Positions 9,021 to 15,796 of a stretch of 64,000 bases of DNA are shown here, piece after piece. The stretch is from UMGS1484 sp045593325 (GTDB lineage Bacteria > Bacillota > Clostridia > Oscillospirales > Acutalibacteraceae): NCBI GenBank assembly GCA_045593325.1, contig JAZNWL010000067.1, forward strand, positions 1 through 64,000, in the 5' to 3' direction. Below the pieces are notes generated by a model. The model had not been told where the DNA came from. It searched no databases and was given only the letters and a program-made list of their open reading frames with translations. A program made the translations under genes and the position numbers. Position 1 is the first letter of the stretch. Every line of letters starts with the position of its first letter.

Positions 9021-10262
9021 ATGCCGTCAAAAAATCCTTTTGCCAAAACCAAATACACTTGTTATTACACCTATCTTGCCATGTCTTCGATTTTCAGCCT
9101 GCCCCCTGTTTTGCTGGTAACCCTGCGGGAGACGTATGGCATTTCTTACACCCTGTTGGGCACATTGGTATTGACCAATTTCTGCACCCAACTGCTGGTG
9201 GATCTGATTTTCACCTTTTTTGCCAAACGGTTCAACATTCATGCTACCATTAAGATCATGCCGTTGCTGACCTCTTTGGGGGTGGGGGTCTACGCCATTC
9301 TGCCCAACCTATTTCCCCAGTACGCATTTTGGGGGTTGTTTGCAGGCACGGTGATCTTCTCGGTGGCGGCGGGGCTGTGCGAAGTATTATTAAGCCCCTT
9401 GGTGGCGGCGTTGCCTTCGGAGGATCCGGGGAAAGACATGAGCACCCTGCACTCCCTTTACGCTTACGGAGTGGTAACGGTGGTGGTCATCAGCACGGTG
9501 TTCCTGGAACTGTGCGGGCGGGAACACTGGATGTACCTGGCGTTGTTCTGGGCAATTCTCCCCATTGTTTCCTGTTATTTATACTGCACCTCTCCCTTGC
9601 CGGACATGGACCTTTCCCACGGGGGAACTGCCAAGGGTTCTTCCAAAACAGGAGTTGGGCTGGCTTTATGCGTGGGCTGTATTTTCCTGGGAAGCGCTTC
9701 GGAAAACGCCATGACCAACTGGATCTCGGGATTTGCAGAAAATGCCTTGGGGATTTCTAAGATCCTTGGGGATATTTTTGGTCTTGCCTTGTTTGGCATT
9801 TTGTTGGGACTGGGGCGAACTGCCTATGCCAAATACGGGAAGAATATTTTAAAGGTTTTATTATTCGGTATGATGGGCGCTGTTCTTTGTTACCTGGTTA
9901 CGGGGCTTGTGAACAACTCGGTGGTGGCACTGATTGCCTGTGTACTCACCGGGATTTGCACCTCCATGTTATGGCCCGGCACCCTGATTGCCATGGAAGA
10001 AAACATTCCCCACGTGGGGGTTGCGGCGTATGCCCTCATGGCGGCAGGAGGTGACCTGGGCGGTTCGGTGGCTCCCCAACTGTTGGGCATCATCGTGGAC
10101 ACGGTCAGCCAAACCAACTGGGCGGTTTCTTTGGGAAACACCTTTTCCCTGACCCCGGAACAGATTGGCATGAAAGCGGGCATGCTCACCGCCGCTTTGT
10201 TCCCCTTGCTGGGAATTGGAATCCTGCTGATTATGATGCGGTATTTTAAGAAAAAGGCATAA
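9021..10262 (+). CDS. MFS transporter
   Basis: Integral membrane protein of 413 residues with about 12 hydrophobic segments and a long central loop near residue 200, the layout of a major facilitator superfamily permease. The N-terminal half (L-R-E-x-Y-G-I-S-Y-T-L-L-G) and a G-D-L-G-G-S-V-A-P motif in TM11 resemble sugar-phosphate or FucP-like MFS members, but the substrate cannot be read from sequence. The start at 9021 is favoured by GGGAGGGG eight bases upstream. A weak promoter (TTTACT-17-TATGGT, 8963-8991) precedes it. It stands alone, divergent from hpt. Confidence 0.8.
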   Translation: MPSKNPFAKTKYTCYYTYLAMSSIFSLPPVLLVTLRETYGISYTLLGTLVLTNFCTQLLVDLIFTFFAKRFNIHATIKIMPLLTSLGVGVYAILPNLFPQYAFWGLFAGTVIFSVAAGLCEVLLSPLVAALPSEDPGKDMSTLHSLYAYGVVTVVVISTVFLELCGREHWMYLALFWAILPIVSCYLYCTSPLPDMDLSHGGTAKGSSKTGVGLALCVGCIFLGSASENAMTNWISGFAENALGISKILGDIFGLALFGILLGLGRTAYAKYGKNILKVLLFGMMGAVLCYLVTGLVNNSVVALIACVLTGICTSMLWPGTLIAMEENIPHVGVAAYALMAAGGDLGGSVAPQLLGIIVDTVSQTNWAVSLGNTFSLTPEQIGMKAGMLTAALFPLLGIGILLIMMRYFKKKA

Positions 10263-10271
10263 GTAAAAAGC

Positions 10272-10457
10272 AAAATCCCGAGGAGAAAGCGTAATGTCGT
10301 TAGCGAAGTTTTTATTTTAACACAGATAAATATAATGTGTTAGAAGAACCAGCATCGCATTTGTAAGTACAAATACAGTTGGGCAAAGCCCAAACCCACT
10401 AACAACAGAGAAAGAGAAGACTCAAACGAGTGAGCCTTCTCTTTCTTTTTTATCTGT
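10272..10457 (+). ncRNA. Candidate structured non-coding RNA, unassigned
   Basis: About 190 bases with no ORF but dense ordered pairing and a terminal stop signal. Stems are TAACACA/TGTGTTA (10318-10342), ATTTGTA/TACAAAT (10359-10374), TTGGGC/GCCCAA with an AAA loop (10379-10393), and a long terminator stem (10409-10446). A 9-base long-range match, ACAGATAAA (10322-10330) with TTTATCTGT (10449-10457), would close the hairpins into one multibranch domain, although it shares three bases with the first stem. Purine-rich single-stranded stretches between stems (for example CCCGAGGAGAAAGCG at 10278-10292) look like conserved RNA elements. Size and independent terminator recall the raiA-motif class; that is a weak impression, not a match. 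Strand is set by the terminator T-run. Confidence 0.45.
10409..10450 (+). terminator. Terminator of the candidate ncRNA (or MFS) transcript
   Basis: AGAAAGAGAAG pairs with CTTCTCTTTCT around an inner ACTC-AAAC-GAGT hairpin, followed by TTTTTT on the plus strand. It is a strong intrinsic terminator for rightward transcription from the MFS gene or an RNA gene between them. Confidence 0.85.
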
Positions 10458-10459
10458 AA

Positions 10460-10631
10460 AGTGGTATTCCGACTTTGTCGGAGTGATATTTTTGCGGTGC
10501 AAAAGTGATATTAAAACCTACGGTTTTAGTGATATTTTATTCGCCACCAAAACTTGCGAAGCAAATAACACTCGGCATTAAGCCGAATACCACTGCGAAG
10601 CAATAGAACTCGCCATAAGGCGAATAAAACT
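10460..10631. repeat. Array of eight 9-mers separated by perfect mini-hairpins
   Basis: Left half: AGTGGTATT (10460-10468), then AGTGATATT at 10482, 10504 and 10528. Right half carries inverted versions: AATAACACT (10564), AATACCACT (10586, exact reverse complement of the first copy), AATAGAACT (10602) and AATAAAACT (10623). Every spacer is itself a short perfect palindrome with a small loop: CCGAC/GTCGG, TTTGC/GCAAA, AAAACC/GGTTTT, CGGC/GCCG, GC/GC and CGCC/GGCG. The centre holds TTGC-GAA-GCAA. The layout is too regular to be chance; it resembles a dispersed hairpin repeat or a folded non-autonomous element. No protein is coded. Confidence 0.7.
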
Positions 10632-10664
10632 TTAGGGAAATGTTCGCTAAGAACATTTCCCTAA
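10632..10664 (-). terminator. Perfect 14-bp hairpin, likely terminator of the 358-aa dockerin gene
   Basis: TTAGGGAAATGTTC pairs perfectly with GAACATTTCCCTAA around a five-base loop. Read leftward it is followed by AGTTTTATT, a modest T tract. It abuts the mini-hairpin array and may belong to it instead. Confidence 0.55.
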
Positions 10665-10692
10665 TTCCTGGGATTTCTTTATGTTTATTTTA

Positions 10693-11769
10693 CTACCCTT
10701 CAATGGGGAATTTGGTGATTTTTTTCACTGCGTATTTTAAAATTTGCAGAGCGTCTTTGGCATTGATGCCCTCTTTGCCATCCACTTCGGCGGCTTTTTG
10801 TTGGTCGGCGGTAAGGTCGGTCTTCCCAACAGCAAACTTCAATACTTCCAAGGCATCTTTGGCGTTTACAGCATCATCCCCGTTTACGTCGCCCAAGGTG
10901 ATATCTGTGGGGGTGGGAACATCGGTATCAGTGGGGGTATCGGTATTGGTAACAGGATCATTGGGAATATCGGTATCGGTAACGGGATCTTGGGGTTGTT
11001 CGGGATTTTCAGGATCTTCAGGTTCAACCGGGTCGGCAGGAGCAACAATGGTAGAGGTACCGTAGCCGTTCAGGTTGGCATTGTTCATAATGGAAGCAAA
11101 ATCGTAATCTTTTACATAATCCAAAGCCACGGTGCCTTCCACGCCACTCACTTCACCGAAAGCATATTCGCAAATGTGATAGTAGCCGGTATAAGAGGGG
11201 TCGGCAATATCGGTGGCGGTAACCGAAGCATTGGCGGCTTCAGTAAACCAGGTGTCATAAGCACCCAAAGCGGTCATAACGGTTTCATTATTATTGGCAA
11301 AATCAGCAGTTACAAACACGGTGAGATACAAACGACCGCCTTCGCTCAATTTTTCCATGATTGCCAACACCAACTCTGCCACGTTGGCGGAAGCGGTTTC
11401 GGGAAGTTGCACACAAACGGGATATTCAAATTGTTTGCCGGCAATAACTTTTAACATACCAACGGCTTCCCCTTGGGCTTCTTCCACTGTGGTGGCGTTC
11501 ATTACAAGGTAAGCGCCCACTTCAACCCCTGCGGCTTTTGCACCGGCATAGTTTTGTTCAAAAGCGGAATCAGCACCGCCGTTATAAGCGCACAACATGG
11601 CAAAATCGCCGTTTTCGTCTGCGGCAACGGCAGTCCAATCGATGTTTGCGGTTTCGGGAGCAACGGTGAAACCTTTGGCGGTTACGTTTACTTCGGCAGA
11701 GGCAGTCATGGTGAACAAGGCGGTGAAAGCCATAACCATTGCCAAAGTAATTGCTAATACTTTTTTCAT
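10693..11769 (-). CDS. Secreted GH25-like (probably inactive) dockerin protein
   Basis: 358 residues: signal peptide 1-25 (ending TASA), a GH25 lysozyme-like domain at about 30-240, a Pro/Thr/Asp-rich linker of P-x-D and TDT-type repeats (about 243-290), and a C-terminal type I dockerin (GDVNGDDAVNAKDA, then a degenerate second loop GKEGINAKDA). GH25 hallmarks are A-N-I-D-W, FEQNYAGAKAAGVEVGAY and VSGVEGTVALDYV. The acidic catalytic positions are missing: the N-terminal D-x-S is lost and the usual P-V-x-x-D-x-E reads PVCVQLPE. It is therefore probably a binding or structural domain, not an active muramidase. The start has a strong sigma-A promoter upstream. Confidence 0.8.
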   Translation of the reverse strand: MKKVLAITLAMVMAFTALFTMTASAEVNVTAKGFTVAPETANIDWTAVAADENGDFAMLCAYNGGADSAFEQNYAGAKAAGVEVGAYLVMNATTVEEAQGEAVGMLKVIAGKQFEYPVCVQLPETASANVAELVLAIMEKLSEGGRLYLTVFVTADFANNNETVMTALGAYDTWFTEAANASVTATDIADPSYTGYYHICEYAFGEVSGVEGTVALDYVKDYDFASIMNNANLNGYGTSTIVAPADPVEPEDPENPEQPQDPVTDTDIPNDPVTNTDTPTDTDVPTPTDITLGDVNGDDAVNAKDALEVLKFAVGKTDLTADQQKAAEVDGKEGINAKDALQILKYAVKKITKFPIEG

Positions 11770-11813
11770 GATACATTTCCTCTTTCATCAATAAATTTAA
11801 ATACAGGAATTTC

Positions 11814-11842
11814 AGTATAACAAAGTTTCCAACATTTGTCAA
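11814..11842 (-). promoter_or_regulatory. Sigma-A promoter of the GH25-like dockerin gene
   Basis: Leftward TTGACA (11837-11842), 17-bp spacer, TATACT (11814-11819), 45 bases before the ATG at 11769. Near-perfect consensus. Confidence 0.85.
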
Positions 11843-11861
11843 TCAAACAATGGGCATACAT

Positions 11862-12614
11862 TTAAGATTGAGGAAAATCGAATTGCGACAAGGAGTACTT
11901 TCGATACATATCCCCTACTGTGCATTTTCTCATCACCACGGTAGTAACGGCGTTATCGCCTTTTTTATAATGAAACCCGTATACTTTATCAATGGCATGT
12001 TCAAAATCAATCACACAAGTACCATAAGGAACAATATCCAAATACACACAATCCCCTTTAACAAAGGCGCCTTTATAATGGAGAGATCCTGTTGTCATCC
12101 CCGACATGCGATACCAGAGCACCAAACTATAGGTTTCAAAAAACGCTGCGTTGAACGTGGACTCCGCTTCCTCTTTATTGATATACCCTAAGTCCAAAAA
12201 ATTTTGATATTCCTCATAAGTTTCAAAATGCCATGCTTGTTCGGTGGTACAAATATCATCCTCTACTACTTTCCAGTAGGCAAAGGCAGAGTTAGAAGCA
12301 AAGGTAGTCTGTACCGCGCCCTGGTACAGTGGCGATTCTTTTCCCACTGCATACTTCAAAATGTTCAAGGCATCCACCGCATTCACTACGTCATCATCGT
12401 TGGTTTGGGCGGCATGCAAAGCACCAAGAGAGAGACTTTCTTTTTCCACCGCATACCGTAGGATACACAAAGCATCTATGGCATTAACGGCACCGTCCAG
12501 GTTCACATCACCCAAATAGCCCTTGGTTACGGGGTCGTTTTTTTCTGCCGCCGAAACCCAAAGGGGCGCACAGAGCAATAACAGGGATAAGAACAAAGCG
12601 ACCATTCTTTTCAT
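11862..12614 (-). CDS. Secreted protein with N-terminal dockerin and unknown C-terminal domain
   Basis: 250 residues from the ATG at 12614, chosen for the AAGGGGG ribosome site upstream and because the signal peptide then sits at the N-terminus (MKRMVALFLSLLLLCAPLWV, cleavage after VSA). The dockerin comes directly after it (about 33-95: GDVNLDGAVNAIDA and TNDDDVVNAVDA), unlike the C-terminal dockerins of its neighbours. The remaining 155 residues are a compact alpha/beta domain with many aromatic residues (Y-S-L-V-L-W-Y-R) that I do not recognise. Its promoter region carries the GTGAGW-N18-GTTTAA signature shared with two other dockerin genes. Confidence 0.75.
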   Translation of the reverse strand: MKRMVALFLSLLLLCAPLWVSAAEKNDPVTKGYLGDVNLDGAVNAIDALCILRYAVEKESLSLGALHAAQTNDDDVVNAVDALNILKYAVGKESPLYQGAVQTTFASNSAFAYWKVVEDDICTTEQAWHFETYEEYQNFLDLGYINKEEAESTFNAAFFETYSLVLWYRMSGMTTGSLHYKGAFVKGDCVYLDIVPYGTCVIDFEHAIDKVYGFHYKKGDNAVTTVVMRKCTVGDMYRKYSLSQFDFPQS

Positions 12615-12661
12615 ATTGATTCCCCCTTTGTGTAAAAGCACAGAAAACTTCTTTCTATTAC

Positions 12662-12691
12662 TTAAACAAACAAACCTGCCATTTATCTCAC
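12662..12691 (-). promoter_or_regulatory. Shared dockerin-gene promoter signature, copy A
   Basis: Leftward GTGAGA, then 18 bases, then GTTTAA (plus strand TTAAAC 12662-12667 and CTCAC 12687-12691). The hexamer is 47 bases before the start at 12614. Spacing matches a -35/-10 pair but neither box is sigma-A-like. The same arrangement occurs at 30297-30326 and 50596-50625. Confidence 0.6.
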
Positions 12692-12713
12692 CAATTCCCA
12701 AAATTTATAAATA

Positions 12714-12748
12714 AAAAGAAAAAGCCTTGCCCAAAAGGACAAGGCTTT
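12714..12748 (-). terminator. Terminator after rplL
   Basis: Stem AAAGCCTTG-C/G-C...CAAGGCTTT with loop, followed leftward by TTTTTCTTTTTA. It ends the rplJ-rplL transcript before the unrelated dockerin gene. Confidence 0.85.
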
Positions 12749-12765
12749 GAAAGCGAAAACTGAAC

Positions 12766-13143
12766 TTATTTCAATTCAACTTTAGCGCCAACTTCTTCCA
12801 ATTTAGCTTTGATAGCATCAGCATCTTCTTTGGAAGCAGCTTCTTTCAAGGTTTTGGGAGCGCCATCAACCAGAGCTTTGGCTTCGCCCAAGCCCAAACC
12901 GGTGATTTCACGAACCTCTTTGATAACTTTGATTTTTTCTGCGCCAACTTCAGCCAGAACAACATCAAATTCGGTTTTTTCTTCAGCGGCAGCAGCGCCA
13001 GCAGCGGCACCACCGGCAACAACTGCTACGGGAGCAGCGGCAGATACGCCAAATTCTTCTTCGATAGCTTTAACCAATTCGTTCAATTCCAGAACGGTCA
13101 TTTCTTTTACAGCATCAATGATAGATGTGATTTTTTCAGACAT
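12766..13143 (-). CDS. rplL: 50S ribosomal protein L7/L12
   Basis: 125 residues with the classic layout: helical dimerisation N-domain (about 1-35), Ala-rich hinge (about 36-55), and a factor-binding C-domain with K-V-I-K-E-V-R-E-I-T-G-L-G-L-G-E-A-K-A-L-V-type sequence. It recruits translation GTPases to the stalk. GGAGGT precedes the ATG. It is followed by a terminator rather than by rpoB. Confidence 0.97.
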   Translation of the reverse strand: MSEKITSIIDAVKEMTVLELNELVKAIEEEFGVSAAAPVAVVAGGAAAGAAAAEEKTEFDVVLAEVGAEKIKVIKEVREITGLGLGEAKALVDGAPKTLKEAASKEDADAIKAKLEEVGAKVELK

Positions 13144-13197
13144 GATAATACCTCCATGTTTTTGTTATAAATTTTATAAATTCGTTCCAAACGAAGC

Positions 13198-13725
13198 TTA
13201 TGCTTCGGCAGTTTCGGCGGGAGCACCCTCGCCCTTGGATTCTGCAACTGCATTGATGACACGAGCAAAGCCTGCGATCATTTGACTCAAGCTGCCTGCC
13301 AACATACCAAGCAATTCTTCTTTGCCGGGTACTTTGGACAATGCTTCAACGGTAGCGACATCCAATGCTTTCCCTTCAGAGAAACCTGCTTTGATGGTGA
13401 AGTTTTTGTTGTCTTCGGCATATTTGCAAAGAACCTTTGCAGCAGCCAATTCATCATTGCTGAAAGCAATAGCGGTAGTTCCTTCCAGAACACTGTCAAG
13501 ACCTTCAATACCAACACTGTTCAAAGCGAAACGCAAGTAGGAGTTTTTCACTACGCGATAGGTAACGCCTGCTTCACGCAATTTCTTACGAAGTTGAGTG
13601 TCTTCGGTAACGGTGATACCTTTATAGTCAACGATAACACCGGCACAAGCGTTAGCCAGTTGTTCGGTCAATTCGGCAACTAATGCTTTCTTTTGTTCTA
13701 AAATCTTTTCACTAGGCAAATTCAT
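13198..13725 (-). CDS. rplJ: 50S ribosomal protein L10
   Basis: 175 residues; the stalk base that anchors L7/L12 dimers on 23S rRNA. The N-terminal domain (E-K-K-A-L-V-A-E-L-T) and the V-V-K-N-S-Y/T-L-x-x-x-A-L motif are typical. AGGAGGTGA precedes the ATG. It lies 54 bases upstream of rplL and is preceded by an L10 leader with its own promoter. Confidence 0.97.
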   Translation of the reverse strand: MNLPSEKILEQKKALVAELTEQLANACAGVIVDYKGITVTEDTQLRKKLREAGVTYRVVKNSYLRFALNSVGIEGLDSVLEGTTAIAFSNDELAAAKVLCKYAEDNKNFTIKAGFSEGKALDVATVEALSKVPGKEELLGMLAGSLSQMIAGFARVINAVAESKGEGAPAETAEA

Positions 13726-13741
13726 TCACCTCCTGTAATGA

Positions 13742-13880
13742 ATACAAAAAGCCTTCCCCGCTTTGCGAGGAAGGCACAATGACATAATACCCCAAAAATT
13801 GGGTTGACATTTGCTTTTCCTCGGCAGGCGGTTTAGCACCATTATGCTTTAAAAGCACCTGCTGTCTTTGAAAACAGCAT
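13742..13880 (-). ncRNA. Ribosomal protein L10 leader
   Basis: Leader RNA between the internal promoter and rplJ, expected to bind the L10/L12 complex for autoregulation. It contains GCTGTTTTCAAAGACAGC and GGTGCTTTTAAAGCA hairpins, a conserved-looking purine segment (GCCGAGGAAAAGCA) and ends in an intrinsic terminator-like stem (13746-13775, GCCTTCC/GGAAGGC plus T-run) that would act as attenuator. Assigned from position and architecture; exact boundaries are approximate. Confidence 0.75.
13746..13775 (-). terminator. Attenuator stem in the L10 leader
   Basis: Leftward GCCTTCCTCGC/GCGGGGAAGGC-type stem followed by TTTTTG, 20 bases before rplJ. It is placed to let some transcripts through depending on the L10 leader fold. 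Confidence 0.7.
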
Positions 13881-13884
13881 GGGA

Positions 13885-13913
13885 ATCATATCACAAACGG
13901 TAAGGTTTGTCAA
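13885..13913 (-). promoter_or_regulatory. Internal sigma-A promoter for rplJ-rplL
   Basis: Leftward TTGACA (13908-13913), 17-bp spacer, TATGAT (13885-13890), located between rplA and the L10 leader. Confidence 0.8.
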
Positions 13914-13937
13914 GCATCTTTTGCAAAATCAATAAAA

Positions 13938-14630
13938 TTATTGATATTTAGCAGGATTGATGCGGATGCCGGGGCCCATGGTGGTGGCAATAACGCAAGA
14001 TTTTACGTATTGACCTTTGGCGGCGGCAGGACGAGCCTTAACGATGGCACCCATCAAGGTGTCAAAGTTTTCTTGGAGTTTTTCTACACCGAAGGAAACT
14101 TTACCAATGGGGCAGTGAATGATGTTGGTTTTATCCAAACGATATTCGATTTTACCGGCTTTGGCTTCGGTAACTGCACGAGCAACGTCGGGAGTAACGG
14201 TACCGGCTTTTGGGGTAGGCATCAAGCCACGGGGACCCAGCACTTTACCCAAGCGACCTACAACACCCATCATGTCGGGAGTGGCAATTACAACGTCGAA
14301 GTCCATAAAACCTTCGTTTTGGATTTTTGCAGCCAGTTCTTCGGCACCTACGATTTCAGCGCCGGCATCCAGGGCTGCTTTTTCATTGTCGCCTTTGGCG
14401 AAAACGCATACGCGAACCTTTTTACCGGTTCCGTTAGGCAATACAACAGCGCCACGAACTTGTTGGTCAGCGTGACGGGAATCTACGCCCAGACGAACGT
14501 GGATTTCCACAGTTTCGTCAAACTTAGCAGTTTTGGTTTTTACTGCCAGATCCAATGCTTCATTTGCATCGAATAATTGAGCTTTATCGAATAATTTACA
14601 GCTCTCAGTATATTTTTTACCGTGTTTCAT
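13938..14630 (-). CDS. rplA: 50S ribosomal protein L1
   Basis: 230 residues, full length. It binds 23S rRNA at the L1 stalk, moves E-site tRNA, and often represses its own operon. Motifs include LGPRGLMPTPKAGTVT and V-x-F-A-K-G-D. Follows rplK by 58 bases in the same transcript. Confidence 0.97.
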   Translation of the reverse strand: MKHGKKYTESCKLFDKAQLFDANEALDLAVKTKTAKFDETVEIHVRLGVDSRHADQQVRGAVVLPNGTGKKVRVCVFAKGDNEKAALDAGAEIVGAEELAAKIQNEGFMDFDVVIATPDMMGVVGRLGKVLGPRGLMPTPKAGTVTPDVARAVTEAKAGKIEYRLDKTNIIHCPIGKVSFGVEKLQENFDTLMGAIVKARPAAAKGQYVKSCVIATTMGPGIRINPAKYQ

Positions 14631-14688
14631 TAAACCTTATCCTCCTTAATAAGTGGTTAAATCGGAAATTTCCTCCCACCCAGGAGCA

Positions 14689-15114
14689 CTAATCGACGAC
14701 TTCAACGCCCATGCTGCGTGCAGTACCTGCGATCATGCTCATTGCAGCCTCAATGGATGCGGCATTCAGGTCGGGCATTTTCTGTTCGGCAATTTTTCTG
14801 ATTTGCTCGCCGGTGATCTTTGCAACCTTTGTCTTGTTGGGAACGCCCGATGCTTTGTCTAAGCCGCATGCTTTTTTGATGAGCACGGGAGCAGGGGGAG
14901 TTTTAGTGATAAAGGTGAAGGAGCGATCGGCATAGACCGTGATAACAACAGGGATTACAAGACCCACGTCGTTCTTCGTACGCTCGTTGAATTCTTTGGT
15001 GAAAGCCATGATGTTAACACCGTGTTGACCGAGCGCAGGACCTACCGGGGGGGCGGGTGTAGCCTTACCGGCAGGAATTTGGAGTTTAATGTAGCCCGTA
15101 ACTTTTTGAGCCAT
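14689..15114 (-). CDS. rplK: 50S ribosomal protein L11
   Basis: 141 residues with the proline-rich N-domain (PAGKATPAPPVGPALGQHGV) and the rRNA-binding C-domain. It forms the GTPase-associated centre with 23S rRNA. An about 125-base gap separates it from nusG and contains two strong stems (GGAACAG/CTGTTCC and AATAAGGAAAAG/CTTTTCCTTATT), possibly a processing or regulatory leader. Confidence 0.97.
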   Translation of the reverse strand: MAQKVTGYIKLQIPAGKATPAPPVGPALGQHGVNIMAFTKEFNERTKNDVGLVIPVVITVYADRSFTFITKTPPAPVLIKKACGLDKASGVPNKTKVAKITGEQIRKIAEQKMPDLNAASIEAAMSMIAGTARSMGVEVVD

Positions 15115-15240
15115 AGTTTAGCACCTCCGTAATATCGTGGTAATTGGCGGAACAGTTATAAAAAGAATTCTGTTCCTCCCACAATAAGGAAAAGGCTTTT
15201 CCTTATTTCAAGCGGCGACCACGCCGCATATTACCAAATG

Positions 15241-15759
15241 TTAGTCTTCAGGTTCAACCTGATCCAATTCCAGCTCAACGGGGGTTTCCCGACCGAACAT
15301 GGAAATGGTGATTTTAACTTGATTATTGGTCAAGTCAATTTCGTCTACTATGCCGGTAAAGCCGGTAAGAGGACCGTCAACGATTTTGATGCTGTCACCC
15401 ACGTTGTAGGAAACTTCAACCGTTTTGGTTTCAACCCCTAAGCGGCGAACCTCTTCATCGGTAAGGGGAACGGGTTTGGATGCAGGGCCAACAAACCCGG
15501 TGCAACCGTGAACGTTCCGTACCACGTACCAGGAATCATCGGTTACGATCATTTTTACCATAACATAGCCGGGGAAAATTTTTCTTTCCACTTCTTTTTT
15601 CTTGTTATCCTTAATTTCCACCACGGTTTCGGTGGGCACCTTGATCTCATGAATCAAATCATGCATCTTACGGTTTTCCACCAATTTTTCCAGGTTGCTG
15701 GCTACTTTGTTTTCATAGCCTGCATAGGTGTGGATAACATACCATTTTGCTTCAGCCAT
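15241..15759 (-). CDS. nusG: Transcription elongation factor NusG
   Basis: 172 residues. NGN domain (W-Y-V-I-H-T-Y-A-G-Y-E-N-K-V, P-G-Y-V-M-V) and C-terminal KOW domain (V-G-D-S-I-K-I-V-D-G-P-L-T-G-F-T-G). Binds RNA polymerase to modulate pausing and couples it to ribosomes or Rho. Standard secE-nusG-rplK order. Confidence 0.96.
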   Translation of the reverse strand: MAEAKWYVIHTYAGYENKVASNLEKLVENRKMHDLIHEIKVPTETVVEIKDNKKKEVERKIFPGYVMVKMIVTDDSWYVVRNVHGCTGFVGPASKPVPLTDEEVRRLGVETKTVEVSYNVGDSIKIVDGPLTGFTGIVDEIDLTNNQVKITISMFGRETPVELELDQVEPED

Positions 15760-15796
15760 TTGCTGTTCTCCTTTCTAATGTTTGAAAGGATTCATC

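Noticed and set aside
10460..10664. The hairpin array as a CRISPR
   Set aside because: Repeats are only nine bases, half are inverted, spacers are 7-15 bases and self-complementary, and no cas genes are present.
12662..12691. GTTTAA as a sigma-B -35 box
   Set aside because: No GGGTAW-like -10 follows at 12-15 bases in any of the three copies, and the conserved GTGAG lies upstream at promoter distance instead.
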